Assembly (NCBI RefSeq): GCF_032854445.1
Contig: NC_088300.1
Location: 33,587,608 to 33,651,607, forward strand
Length of the DNA stretch: 64,000 nucleotides
Direction: 5' to 3'
Source: Liolophura sinensis
Taxonomy: Eukaryota; Mollusca; Polyplacophora; Chitonida; Chitonidae
Part shown: positions 25,645 through 39,290 of the stretch, piece by piece
How the letters are laid out: the number at the start of each line of letters is the position of its first letter
Position numbering within the stretch: position 1 is the first letter of the stretch
The notes under the pieces: generated by a model
Database searches by the model: none
What the model saw: the letters and a program-made list of their open reading frames with translations, nothing else
Told to the model about the DNA's origin: nothing
Position numbers and translations under genes: made by a program

Positions 25645-26119
25645 ATGGGCTGGACGACAAGGCCCTATACGCTTACTCCAGCAGGTATCGGCGTTGGGAC
25701 GTTACTGAAATTCGGGATTTTGTGTTGCAGTTTTTGTCTTCAAACTGTGGATAGTAGGGTGTTCATGAAACAGCTGAGTGCGACACCGGCTGACACGAAG
25801 TATGGTCGCGTCCGAGGACGACTGGTGGAGTTTCCCAACCGTCACCTTCGGCCGGTCGAGGCTTATTTTGGATTACAATACGCTTCTTTATTGAAGGGTA
25901 GTTTAAGATTCATGCCACCGACGAGTCCGACGGAAAAGTGGAAAGGGGTAAGGGTGGCGTTAAAACACAGGCCGGTGTGCCCGCAGAAGATAGTGGAGGA
26001 TGCGGAGCTAAAGAAAAAGTATCCTCAGGTGGTCGCTGAACAACTGGCCCGACTGACACCGTTCGTGAGAGAACAAACAGAGGATTGTCTCACACTCAAT
26101 CTTTACGTTCCCACACCAG
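25645..26119 (+). CDS. Nlgn: Neuroligin, first coding exon (partial gene)
   Basis: Postsynaptic adhesion protein of the cholinesterase-like alpha/beta-hydrolase family; neuroligins sit in the plasma membrane and bind presynaptic neurexins. The exon encodes 158 complete codons plus one base. Residues about 20-36 form a hydrophobic, Cys-rich stretch fitting a signal peptide. The extracellular hydrolase-like domain starts near residue 50: YGRVRGRLVEFPN (53-65), RPVEAYFGLQYAS (69-81), LRFMPPTSPTEKW (88-99), RPVCPQK (109-115) and EDCLTLNLYVP (147-157). Cys112 and Cys148 match the family's first conserved disulfide pair. The family usually has G-V-P-Y-A-S-P-P where this protein has GLQYASLL; I believe some protostome neuroligins share this, from memory. 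The ATG is the first in frame after a likely 3' splice site. The donor is CAG|GTAGGT at 26119/26120, phase 1; the frame runs on to a stop at 26169 only as intron read-through. The catalytic-serine region and transmembrane segment would lie in later exons not seen here. Another cholinesterase-like adhesion protein is possible but fits less well. Confidence 0.86.
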
Positions 26120-27103
26120 GTAGGTTTAGTTTTCATATCAATCACTCCCCGTTTCCCCCTCCGCCGTAGGCCTATTATAATTTGTACTCGGATAGCTACA
26201 GATTTTAGCCTCACTACCCCTGTTATATTACTCCGTGGGCTATTGATCTGCAATTATTCCGCCTGGCGTTTGATGTCAAGGGTAGTCAAGGCTAGCTCTT
26301 GGGCTGATGGAAAGAACACATATATGCTGCTTTCAGTTAAGGGAAGAACGTCGAGTGACTGGGCTTATCAGAAATGATGTATGGGAGAGTGATTCGTCTC
26401 CCGCTATGTTGGGGGTCGACTTTATCTGTACTGGGCAAGAGGAAAAATTACACGGCACTCTTATCAAAGCCCATCTATCTCCGAACTTGTTGGGGCAAGA
26501 GGCGAAAAAACAAGAAAAAATCATTATAAGCAAGTCAGCAAATATGTGAATTGGCTCCTCGGTTTAAAAGCCCTCATACACCCTGTTACTGGTTCTAAAC
26601 TGCATGAGTGGGCATCGCTTAGACGCAGGCCGGAGCACTGGCAACGCAAAGCCCACCAAAGAGTGTTCCCAGATATGTAACCTGCTAACAAGATCTGAAG
26701 GGATAGCAACGGCGTTATGATTCTGAAGATATAAACAGATTTCAGCACCTAATCAGTGAATTTTACTGTCCATGGCCTTAGCGTTTGCTTAAATTCATAG
26801 TGCGACTCTGTCACTGAATTACCCCGTCTTTGATGTTCGATGCCATTCCCACAGCTACATCCGATAACTATATTGTTAACTACAATTGTCTCGGCCTAAA
26901 GCAAGCAAAACCAATTCTTTTTAAGCCGAAGTGGTATCGCACTTTGATCTTATCTTATGTGCCAAATGCCATAATACCTGAATTTTTTTTGTAATCAAGC
27001 TTCATTCAGGTCCGACTGGCATATATAGAGCAATTACCTAACATTGCCGGAGTCTGGTGTTTGTTAATTATCAACAGTTCGATTTTCTGATTATCCGTTC
27101 AAA

Positions 27104-27135
27104 TATAAAAGTCGCCCCGGTCGAAAGTTTCAGTC
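27104..27135 (+). promoter_or_regulatory. TATA box plus initiator, candidate core promoter
   Basis: TATAAAAG at 27104-27111 and an initiator-like TCAGTC at 27130-27135. The A at 27132 is 28 bases after the first T of the TATA box, the usual animal spacing. No coding exon is evident just downstream; it lies about 1 kb into the probable neuroligin intron. Confidence 0.3.
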
Positions 27136-30020
27136 CGACAAATATGCGCATGAATAAAGAGGCTATGAGCAGAGTAACTGTTAGCGATATTCAGTAAATC
27201 CCTAGAGAGTAAACAGAAGCCGAGCAAACTTAAACACTGGGCTATAGAAATGATAACTGCTCGGAAGCTTGTGATAATCGATGTCTACTGGATCCTAGAC
27301 GACCCTTAGACCGCGCGATCAGCACACCCAAGCTGTGCTTTCGTGAGAGTCTTCATTTGCACTCGTCATCCAAGAGGTTTGTGTGAATGTTTTCTGGTGG
27401 TAATAGATGACTTTGAGCCCCTAAGAATGGATACGGACGCGAAGCTCGAAAAAGGGCTTATAGTTGGCCACTTCATTAGGCTGTCGACATGACGCATCAG
27501 CGACAAGGACAGATGTTTAAGGAAACCAGGGAGCGAACCTTCCCCCCACCATTCCCCAAGCAACCTAACGGTCTCCAGAGATCTGCTTGCATCAATTCCG
27601 TACTTACGGTAGCTCGTCAACACACTTTTCTTGGTTAATGCTCTCTTCGCTTGCCTGTGCATGTATTCTTTTAACTGTAAATGGCCGGGTAACGATAATA
27701 TAATATTGATTAGTTTTGTTCAATAAGAAGTACAACTGCACACTCAGGCTCAGATGCTATGTATACCGTGATGCTCAACTGCTCATAGATATACACAATC
27801 ACAGGCCTGCCTAGTGTAACATCTGGTTTAAGCGTTTATGACCTAGACGTGTTCTTAAACATAACGATCTCGTTTATTGGAATTTGACTACTTTCCTACT
27901 CACCACCAACCCTCGTATCACCATCATTTGCGAGAATTCTGAAGTGGTAGTTACATGTATCGTTAGAAAGGTAACAGCATTAACCTTCTCAGTGTGTTGT
28001 GATTCGTATGCTTTGTTGGGACTGCAAAATCCTTTAACAATCTGAATCCAGCTGTATATACGAGTCTGCGACAGAACGGTAGCGTATGTGAAAATTTTAA
28101 TGAAAATGTTCTGAGACAGCGGGGACCAACTTAGTTCATTGTAATCGACTTGAAATATCACTCCGCTAGAGGAATGAATTCGTGCTACTAAAAAAAAATC
28201 ACACTGTATATGTATTTACACCAAATGACTCCTGATCGTCAATTGTTAAGTACGACGTAAAACTCTAAGAATACATATATACATATCTAGCCAGACAGAC
28301 GTGTGCATGTACATGCAAGAGGTAATTACGTGTAGCCCTATTTCTGGTGTTGGTATGAGCACTAGTACTCTCGCCCAGTAGGGTCATTTAGCAATATGTA
28401 GTATCAAAAATATACACTGGACAGAGCGGCTGTAATGTTACTTTACTTGTACGGCATTATTCTCCGACCGAAACACGATTTTAGACTCTTATCAAGGGAC
28501 TGAGAATACTGCTACTTAACTTATACTACAGTAACCACTAATCGCTAAAGGTTTAAACCTCTTACGAAAGAACTGAATATAATGTAATTGATAGCAACAT
28601 ATCCATTATACACAGAATAAATTGGATGGGCATCTATGCCAGGTGCGATATTTTTATTCAAGCATATATGCCTTTACATTTATTGCACCCTGTAAAGAAA
28701 CCCGGTTAATTGATGGCACGAAGTACAATATCAGCCGTCAAGGTGTAAACTTCCAATTAACTGCAGCCGGCACAAAACAAAACAAAAAAAAAAAAGAAAT
28801 ACAATAAAATGTAAAATTGAAATTGTTTTATGTCTCGAACATGTGGTGTCCTCTGTACTTGATCTCAGACATACTCTTTTGTCAATCTAAGCATAATGCA
28901 GCCGTACTAGAAGCTGTATGTGTGCTCACAAAAAAGTCAGTCAAACACTGTCTACCGAGTTTTCATGGTGTGACGTCATTATGAGACATGTAATAATTTC
29001 AATTGGTTAACATTTTATTTGCTATCTATTCAGTCTGAAACAGCATGACAAATTATACCGTTATCATATGAACACACCCTTATTTGTTCAATTGTTACAT
29101 TCTGTTCTGTTTCTCTTCATGATATCGTGTCGTCTGCTCGTCCAGTCATATTTGGCAACGTGCCAGTATACAGTAAAGTTCAAACCATGTAGCTATACCA
29201 TCGTAAGTACATTTCGCTCAGCGCGCTATTGATACAATAGCTAACACGTGTACAGCGCCTATGTAACTCTAAGTGTTACTTAATGCAAATCAAGGTGGAA
29301 ACTAGAAAATTACAATTACGTGTACGAACTACACAGTTAAAACATTGTCGCACGCCCACTATCATGGTGCGCCAGATGACACCGACTTTGCAACTCAAGG
29401 GTCGGGTGAGCTTTTATGCAATCTTATATGTTGGTTGTACTTCGCACCATTTATATATGAACAATTTCCATCAGACTGGATTTGAGTTTAACACCAAAAC
29501 GCGCCTCAGTGGTACTGAAAATCCTGGCCATTGTATATATGGATTATTATATATTATAGGGTAGGGTTACTAGCAGTACCCAGATAGAGGAGTCACAACG
29601 CGAATTTTAGGCCTGCAGTTTCTGTCTGGCGCTGTTGTGTATGTTATCTTCTAGACTTGGTCAAACAGTCTTGGTGCAGTAAATGGAAAAAAAAATACAG
29701 ATGAGCGATTCTACGTTAAAGTGGATGCAGATCTTCAAGCCTAAGTTACATGTATTGCAAAGGTTGTCCTTGTCTAGAAAAAAAATTTGCATATTAAGGA
29801 CAGCTCAATAGGAGACAGAGGTTATACATTAAGAGGGCAGTTAAGAGGTCCCGACTTGGAGCTTACATGGATATGGATACAATAACTGGCTAAGGACTGT
29901 GCGCAAATTGATTACTGAGGGCGCGGGTGCGGCTTCAGCTCCAACTACTTTGTCTACGGATGCGATCGTTCACTTTCTTTTTAAGCCTAGGCACGTGAAA
30001 TCTTCGCGATTTATAATGAC

Positions 30021-30055
30021 TATAAAAGGGAACACCATAAATTAATTGTTCGCAT
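30021..30055 (+). promoter_or_regulatory. TATA box, candidate core promoter
   Basis: TATAAAAGGG at 30021-30030 with a pyrimidine-CA start-like site (cgcata) about 33 bases on. A frame downstream from 30153 begins with TTG, not ATG, so no coding sequence is supported. Confidence 0.25.
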
Positions 30056-33000
30056 ACACTGAGTAGTAGTTTCGTTTACTGCCTGACTGACTTGACTTAA
30101 CGGACGCAGAGAACAGACGCACCGGCTCGATTGACATTGCTTTAGACCGTCTTTGTCACGACAGAATCCCAGTTTTGGATTGATTATCATTGTGCTGGTC
30201 TGGGCAGGCAGTACGTTGGGTCACAGGGCCGAGCTGTCTGTTTTACTCAAACCAACATGGCTTTTATTTCTGGGCTCGCTTTCCATTGTCCATGTGCCAT
30301 TGTTCCTGAAGACTGAAAGGACGTCGGTCGGCAATGGCTTTTTTCTGCTGTCTTGTCGCATTGTCTCCGCGGCGGTGGTATTTATAAACACCGGCCTGAA
30401 CTGCTCGGCACCAATGACGCGGTCACGCGTAGAGATCTCGTCTCCATCGTCCGTCGTGGCCTTAAATTAGCTCTGCGCCATGCCGATTAGGGACGAAACG
30501 CTAAATGACTTTTAATTAGCTGTAATTTTGCGCCATTCGACCGACCCATCGACTTGTGCCTGTTATCGCGACCGTTGCTTTGTCTTTGTGAGATAGCCCC
30601 GTGCGTTGTGATACACAAATCGTGTCGCAGTGGCCTGTTGGGGATAGAAGGAAGCGCCTCTCGAAGCTAAGGCGCGAGGGGATAGTCCACGCAGAAAAGA
30701 GCCTTTTAGTTGATTGCATTCAACTCGTAAGCTCAACGATCGAAGAGCTCTGTGTGTTCATTTTGCTCCACTGTGGATACATGTATCTCCTCCACAAACG
30801 ACGAGGGTAATTTAAGAGGTTTGTGAGAACTCGTTTGGACAGGGTAACTGTTTCACTGGCAACAAGGAAATGGACTTTTTATCGGTGTCCATGCCGAGCG
30901 ATGTTTGCTTCGGCCTTCCCGGAGAATGTTTCGACACGTTGTTGGTTCAAACTATTCCATCTCAGCCCTGTGTTACCAGATAACTAAGGAGCTGGATTTT
31001 GGGTGCAGAACAGGACACGGGACGATCTTATATTCTCCATGGCCCGCTCCATAGCTCCATTAACTGATTTGAACTGAGCCCGTATCCCCCACGAAAACGC
31101 CACAGGAGCATACAAACCACTTTTACATAATCACTGGGGCCGATTTGTATTCCGAGAAGCCGGCAGTCGTCTAAGCCCAGCTAACTCGTTTATTGAATTC
31201 TGCTGACACATTTTCTCTCCCAAATTGAAGCGTTTGGTTTCCTTCATTTTTTCCTGGCTTGACGACATAAAGCAGACTTTAGGCCCGGCTAAACTCGGAC
31301 AAGTTAAGTCGATCTTTGCAAATTTCTTGTCATTTTTGGGATGAACATTACAAACTTGTCTCAGCGGCTGTCTTCTAAGCAATCAAGGTACGAATATTTA
31401 TTCTGGCAGATTTTTTATGCCGGCAGTTTTGGCAGTATTGGTCCCCAAACCGAGAATGCGGCAAAGTAATCCTTTACTAGAAGGAGTATATATAAAAAAC
31501 GATGAGTTTTGTGATGAAGCAAACAAAAAAGCTTGAAATTTTTACTGACTAAATAATAATAAGAAAGCGTGTACATGAAGCTGGCAAAGCATTCTCGACC
31601 GTTTCAACAACAAAGTTATGAGATGAAATCTTGTTCATGTTTACATTTTCTCGTTAGGATTCGTAATATTCATGCCAGAACCGAGACACATTATCCGAAA
31701 AATTGAATATGTAATGTGTTCTCTAAGTGTCTTCTTGTGGCAGGGCGAGTCCATGCCGCCAAAGTGCTGCAGCCACTGAAGCATCTTACCAGAGACACCA
31801 GGCATTTCACTTCACTCAGTAACGTTATACTGACACCGGGCCAACCTGTTTTCCCGGCTCTAACCTCTTAGTGCTGAGTGCCAAACGATGCAGCAACAAG
31901 TACCATTTTTAAAATCTTTGATATGACCCGATAAGGTGTAGCCAGGTATAGCTACGCATTAATTTGTCAGAGAATAACGTACACCACATGTATAGAGACA
32001 CAAACAAATATGCCTAATGCATACGTTATAATAATTCCTGCGTAACAGTAGTTCTGTAATATTAAGGTGAAAAAAACAGGTCTAAATATTAAAAGCTTTT
32101 TTTTTCGATATACATCTACGTGTCCTTTTGTATATGTAAACGTTAAATATCATCATGTGATTTATTAATGTATATACTTATTTTTTACTTAAGCACGAAC
32201 TGTGTAACGCATGCTTTGATTTGTGGATGAGTGTTTTTATACATATTATGGACATGTAGAGCGGTTAGGTCCTGCAAGAACCCTGCGTATATCATAGTAT
32301 ACGTGTACACAACATCTTAGAAATTCTAACTTCAAAAGCGCCTTAAATCTTTATATGGCGCCTTGAGTCAAGTGCATCATTTATTTATGATCAGTCGATA
32401 CATTTGAGATATTTATGGGCAGCATTTGGCGATCTTCCGATCTTTTTACAGATACTAATCTAGATTTTGCCGTTAGAAATTATTTTTCTTTCGCGATAAA
32501 AAAGGAATTAAAGTAACAAAAAAATTATAAAACGGAATAAGGCAAAACCGTTGCTTCCTTTGACAGTTATCATATTTGAATTTGTGAGAAACCGTGCTCG
32601 AGGACCTCATCTCCACGAGAAATTGATTTGGGAATGACACACTTGTTTTCCGTTATAAAATCCGCTATCATCTGCGCTTATCCAACTGAAAAAGTACTTA
32701 AGTACTTGTATTTCGGGTGGACCAGCCGAGGTCTTTTGAAGCAAGGTAATTCGACTAGTTCAAAATAACCTTTGTGTGATAAAAATTAATGATCCTTTGC
32801 CATTTTTGGAAAAGTGCAGAAAAATCAATAGGGATAAAGAACGCTTTCAATTAACCTTTGTCTGGTCAAATTCACTTATTTTTGCCTTTTGCTGCCGTAA
32901 ACTTACCGTAAATAATGATTGTCTTGAGACGGCCGGGGAGTGGGGAGGTAAGCAAAGAGCCTTGTTACCCAAGAGAAATGACCCGTACACTTCGGTCTCA

Positions 33001-33260
33001 GTATGCTCCGAAGAAGACGAACACCCGCCAAGAATCCTTTCACTCGATGGCAAAAGGCCGCCATCCTGTTCACCGGAAGTCCCTCAACCATTTATATTTG
33101 AATTCCGCAGCAATCCTCCACCAGGTTTATAGCGGCAATTTTATGTCTCGATCCAGGCATTTGTCCTATACAAGTTGATAGGCGGAATAGAGTTTTCACG
33201 TATCGGGACGAAAATATAATTGTCAAATTCCATAAAAAAATCCCTTAAGTATGATAGCCC

Positions 33261-33262
<2 letters not shown>

Positions 33263-33330
<68 letters not shown>
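33263..33330. repeat. (AT)34 microsatellite
   Basis: 68 bases of uninterrupted AT dinucleotide. Overlapping Tyr-Ile frames are artefacts. Confidence 0.97.
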
Positions 33331-33333
<3 letters not shown>

Positions 33334-36300
33334 TTTAAACATATGAACACCGTATACTCCATATTGACGTCTTTCTTCATGAGTGAAAATGTGAGTATTG
33401 TATATATAAAAAGTCATGCCTATTTAGAGGTACTTGTCATTTCCAACAGAACATGCTCTCTCGTAATTGTGTCGATATGGAGATATTTTAAAACTGCGAG
33501 GAAATCATATAACACAAACCCTTTACTTGCCCAAACGTAGCTAAAGGACATTGACAGGGGGAAAAGAAATGATGGAAATTAATAGTTGATCAAATTATAA
33601 AACATCAAGTAGTCATCTACATCCGGGCGTTACATGATTAAATCATAGTTTAATATCCTAATGTTGTATCCAGCGGGGGAAATATTAAAACATTACTGTT
33701 TATGTTTCTTGCCGTGGAAAAACTGTCTCAAGGTGTGTCGAGTAATAGCCTTAGCGAATTCGTGCGTGGACGACATGGCTGTGTAGTTTCAAGTATAATA
33801 CTGTAACGGAATTATGTAACTGTAAGAATAATGCAGTTAGAACATATAATGCTGTGCCAACTTATGCCGCTATGCGCTTGTTACTTATGCTATTAATGGC
33901 ACACTATCACACAGTGGTTTATCTTTCCAAAGGCTCAGTCCCTCAAGACGTGCCCTCGAGGTAACTCGTGCATTATGGTGAAATATGAAAGGAGAAAAGC
34001 TTACGCAAAACACATTATCTTAAGAAAAACATATTAGTGAATGGGGTTTATTAGATTTGGATCCCGTGTACTCAAACCGATGGAAATTATAATTCAGTTA
34101 GACAAGTGCTATCGGAAATATTGTAGTCTTGATAGAAGCTGGGAGGCTTGGCCTTGAGCTCGTTGTTCGCGGCTGGTGTATTCCGTCCGCCAGAGAGAAG
34201 ATGAGTGGAGAATTTCAAGTCAGCGAGTTACGACGACTTTATTACATTTCTGTGTCATTTCTGCTGATATAACACGTTCCGATTGTAAAGTATTAATGAT
34301 ATTTGCTTGGCGTTCAGATGGCCATTAGCAAAATGAAATGTCTTCGGACGATTATGCAAAAGCCCTGATGCTTGTGGAACTTACCAGGGATTATTCGATT
34401 ACTTTCTACCGGAGACTGCGTCGTATACCAATAGACCAGACGACATTGCATAAACTTTGAGTGCCCAATGTGACATAAGGAATAAGTCAAAGGCAAACGG
34501 CAACCAAACGGCCTGCAATAGAAATTGTACAGTATATGTCATCGCAACAGAGCACAGCGGAGAAAATGTAAGAGTAGTTGTACTTCTAGGGCAAGGAATA
34601 ATATCACGCTATGGTGAAGCACAGGGTATAATCTGCTGCCGTGTAAGATAAAGGCGGAGAAGAAGATATTGGCTATCAAAAGCTCTATGTATATTTATAC
34701 TCAAATTTCAGGTGGAATGCATACAGCGAAAGACTCGTTATACTATTAATATGACTGCATGATGATAACACAAAGCGAGCAGAAATTGCTGTTTCACAAC
34801 ACCGTTTCACAGAAACAAATACATTTATATACACATATATTAGGCAGTCACAAAGCCAGTCAGTTCTTGTGCTTTGCCTCACAACTCTTTTTGCGCAAAA
34901 TGGTGATTTTGCCCATTTACAGAATGTTTTGCGTATGATTAGTATTTGGAAGAATGGTTCCATTTGACCCTCTCGTGGCAACCAGTTGAAGGTTTATGGA
35001 ACAAGGCGAGTAAGTGTTGAATCTTTAGGTCAGTCTATGTCCAGGAAAGCAGCCAATAAATCCGTTGTTCGCAACTCGGTTGATGGCTTTTGTCACTTTA
35101 CACGGCTGGCGGCGAGAGTTATCTGCTTTAACTCAAATCACATGCATCTCGATATAGGGTTGCCTCTTTAATTTATCTCGTCTCACAATAAACGTTTGTC
35201 TTTCTTTGGTTTATATCAATTAGCTACAGTAAACCATGCAGAGAACGGAAATTTATTGCGATGTAATTGAGATCTAGTGTTACATAGGATAACATAGTTA
35301 TGGAAACTAAACACAAGTGGGCATCATTCATATTCATTCAACGTGCAGAATACTGTTCCCAGTCGTCACACCGGTATACAACATAACCATTATGGACACT
35401 ACTGTCTATATATGCTCTGACCAATTCAATCATTATTTGTTTTATTTAACTGGACCGAGTATTATGCAACATTATATCAAAGGTTAAAAAGTTTCACCTA
35501 ATTTACATCGGCTGTTAGGTTTATGTGTTTATTAGGAAAAAGTAGCTAGAACAAGCCACAACCACTTATTTTATTCTAGCACGTGACTTCATCGGTTAAA
35601 AGCCTATTGGTATAAGAGGCGATACCAGCCATCCAAGCAACTGACACTTATTACATAATGAATAGCTGGGCATACAGGTAACGGAGTCCAATATTTTATT
35701 TATACAGAAAGAAAAACTAGAATCGACGTGCTCTTTGTTTACCGAGCAGATGTATGTGCTGCAGGCATTTCTCCAGAAGAAATCAAAGCACTTAGAGAAC
35801 CATATTTGCAGCTTTGAGCTCGTCCTATTTCTCTGGGCATCAACTGATGAAGAAAGGAGCTTTGCTCGACACACTTAAAATCCCAGCAAACAGCTAATAA
35901 TATCATAACAGATCCATTATTGATGCAAAGCGCTGCGACAAACACAAAAACTTGCTGCCGAGCTATTCAAGTTGCCATCAGTGTTGTGAAGAATAACATT
36001 GCCCTTTCTTAACAAAGCGTTTTCTCTTGGAAAAGGTCTAATCTTCGGGGAAATACACGGGGCCTACACTACTACCAGTCATATGTGAGAATATATTTCC
36101 CAAGGGATGAGAATTTCTATTTTCTCAAAACAGCCTGCAGGCTCTAAATGTAACTTTTTAAAATATCATTTATTTTCGCCGCTGTTTCCATATTAGTAAC
36201 ATGCATACTGATTTTCATCTTTAGTTTGTATTTGCAGACCTAACAATCCTTAGGGTTTTTTTTGTCGACTTGGTTACGAGACAAGCACGAACTAAGCCAT

Positions 36301-38625
36301 TGTGTGACATGTTATAGGCCGCCTTAACGTGATGAAATGATCAATAAATACATGAGTCTATTAATTAGTTAATCAATCAAGTTCTACAAGTGGCCTGATC
36401 AAGATTGGGATATTAAATCAGGATTCCACGTACACAAGTGCCACCTTGATTGGATAAATAGGGTTCACCACAATGGCAAAATCTGTTCCAGTCTACATTA
36501 CATAAACGTGTACTCGCTGGGTATAACGTGTGTAAAGAGAGCAAGTCGCCAAGCTCAGGTAAATTCTATAGTCGCTATAGTTGTTGCGCCTGTCTTGTCA
36601 GCAGAGGAGTCTGTGATTCAACAGGGAGCATGGTCCAGTCATGTAACCACTTCAACGCGATACCCATGAGATTTTAAAATTGGTCCGCCCGTTGTCAGTA
36701 TATACTGGCACTGAGTGGACGGCAGGGATTTTTGTCTGAGATGCTATAATTCAGTAAGGTTACAAGAAAAAAGCGCTAGGGCATATAACACAAATCATTC
36801 TGAAGACAACGATTAATAGGGACAAGGGATCGACCTTCCTATTGGTCCGCTTTAGTACTTTTTCTATAACAGGTGCACACAGTGTAACGAAAATAAATAT
36901 CTGCACTTTTATGTATGTACACTTCAGTGTGTAAGACAGATGTAAATATTTTTTGTGTACCTCCAGTACACAAAAGCGTAGACCTTGTTACGTTTGTGAG
37001 TTACCTTTCGTGCGCAATTTATTTATGTTCTAAAAATGGTGTAATGTTATGTGTGGGATGCAAGCGATATGTGTACACAATCTTATACACGTTTAAAATG
37101 CACAATAATGGTACACATTAATGGGAACGTGCAAATTTAATGGAGCAATTTGTAGCATTGGCACACACCTTGTGTATGTGTATGGTAGACAATTAGTTTT
37201 ATTTATATTTGCGAGCATAGTTGCCATATGTTCGTGAAAGACACAATACAGCACCCCATGAGGTTTCGTGTATATAACTTGCTTGGCATGGTTAATACCA
37301 AAAAAAAACAACAAAAAAAAAAAACAAATATAGACAAACACAACATCTGTTCTCGGGCATGTTACGAAAATTTCTGTACACTGTAAACTATTTAGGTTAT
37401 AATCACAGTCACCCAATATTCACAACTGAGCAAATTCTGTTTTTACCATTATTGGAATGTTACCCAGATCGAGGAATGCAATAGGGATCGGATTTCTAAG
37501 ACAAGGATTTCTGAGGATATTATGTATAGATCCTGCTGAACTCTGATTCCTCCTCACATTTGTCAACGGTAGACAATAAACCCAGACTTCATTCTAACAT
37601 ATTTCCCGTGTCAGTAAGGATTACACCATAAACTGGTTTCGTCCAGGAATCGTAAATCGTGCCTGCCTGGAGTCTATGCCATTGTCCTGATCCGCCTTGA
37701 CCTGCAAAGATATTGCGATTTGCAACGGATATGATATGTCATAAAAGAACAAAGATGCAATCGCATAAGTATAAATTACTAAATTTAGTGTCAACAAAAA
37801 TATATAGGTTAGGTGTTTATCAGATTTGACTTTATGGTGAAATTGCTTTAGCGCGATACATTTTTTTTTAATTTATCGACCCCAATGGATTCATCGAGGT
37901 ATATCCATGCCTATAACTGAACAGAATTGGTCACACAGGACTATAAATATAACATATATAGTCTCGTGTGGTTTGGAGGAGGTCAAATATCCTCTAACAA
38001 GGTTAAATGGGTCGTTAAAGAAGATCTAGACCTATATTACTGTTCCGCTACTTTCAGCAAATAAGTCATTCGCATGGAATTCGCTATTATGGGTATATCG
38101 ACTTTGTATTAGTGTTTTAACACCGATGGTGTATTTTTGAACATATACGTTTCTAAACCTTTTGGAGTGTCCGCAAATATTAAGCATTAACTTAAGACAT
38201 GAAGTTGGGTGATTCCGACTTCCCTCCTGTCTGCGTTCACCGTAAACCCGTGCGAGTACACGGAGATTGCCTGTAATGTCCGGTTACAAAATAAAAGACA
38301 ACACATAATAATTTTCTTTTCGGAAAGGGGTGGAAACAAATCTAATCGAGCCCAGTCACAGTGTTCTGCGATGTCGCCTCACTGGTACTGCATGGCCTTA
38401 CGGCTAAAATGCAAGACACAGATCGCGTGATGACAGAAGAAACGTGTGACCTTGGGTTATAGAAATAACTCGCACCCGATTGGTTAAAATTGATAGCATG
38501 GCAGTGCTCTCGGATGTCTCCACGTGCTCGATTTTTCTTACTTTGATTGTCGATATCTTGGTTCAGCAATGTCCCAAATATTAAAATATATGCTTTTTAA
38601 ACTTTATGTGGGATACTTTGCATGC

Positions 38626-38628
<3 letters not shown>

Positions 38629-38709
<81 letters not shown>

Positions 38710-38718
38710 AGAATAATA

Positions 38719-38789
<71 letters not shown>
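38629..38789. repeat. (TA)n double array around a short AT palindrome
   Basis: Two TA arrays (about 38629-38705 and 38723-38789) are separated by ttattagaataa, an imperfect palindrome. Confidence 0.95.
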
Positions 38790-38791
<2 letters not shown>

Positions 38792-38836
38792 TTAGTCTTC
38801 CCTTCTTCTAATAACAATGCTTTTGTATGCAGAGTT

Positions 38837-38936
38837 GGGCCTCCATGGCCGCGCGGCGCAATGACATAGGTACCTTTCACCAATGTCGTATAAGTGAGTA
38901 TTGCGAAGAACACTGATGAAATAAATCAAATAAATA
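38837..38936 (+). mobile_element. Internally deleted SINE
   Basis: Head gggcctccatggccgcgcgg and aggtacctttcaccaatg is joined directly to the tail tcgtataagtgagtattgcg and atgaaataaatcaaataaat. The B box and the whole centre, about 150 bases, are missing. The flanks tgtatgcag (left) and tgtgtgcag (right) differ by one base and may be a decayed duplication. Confidence 0.75.
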
Positions 38937-39290
38937 TGTGTGCAGCCGTCCTGCTTACGACGAGACTCGTTCGAAACACGACTTGTGTAATGAACAACCA
39001 GATTAAGTGCCAACCAAGCTCCTTAAAAACACGTTGCTGTGTAAATTAAGATTAGGACCAAATTGGATTATACATGCATTTCTCTGAACGTGAAACTAAC
39101 TGGCTATTTGGAAAGAGTGGCTAATTTAATGAGATTTATTTACACATCATAGCATTCTGAATAGCACACGCACTAGACAAAATAGTTTCCGCGCTCCTAA
39201 AAAAAATCGTCACCGCTAATATCCCGGATGACGATGTTCTTGTTGTCCCTATCTAAGGATAGTGTTTTTGACTTTCTCAATTCTGAGGAA

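Larger units (their letters stand above)
26170..33262 (+). other. Intronic block, mostly unique
   Basis: Contains the two TATA-type sites (27104, 30021) and a block at about 30440-30620 with aattagctgtaattttgcgc and higher GC, a candidate conserved element. No exon recognised. A frame ending at 33132 is discussed among the findings. Confidence 0.4.

Noticed and set aside
30153-30470. 105-codon frame with a hydrophobic, secretion-like start downstream of a TATA box
   Set aside because: It begins with TTG and has no ATG near its start; an upstream in-frame stop at 30132 leaves no usable start. An exon reading would need a splice site that I do not see.
33141-33417. Tyr-Ile-rich frames on both strands
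   Set aside because: Artefact of the (AT)34 microsatellite.
38524-38913. Tyr-Ile-rich frames on both strands
   Set aside because: Artefact of the TA double array.
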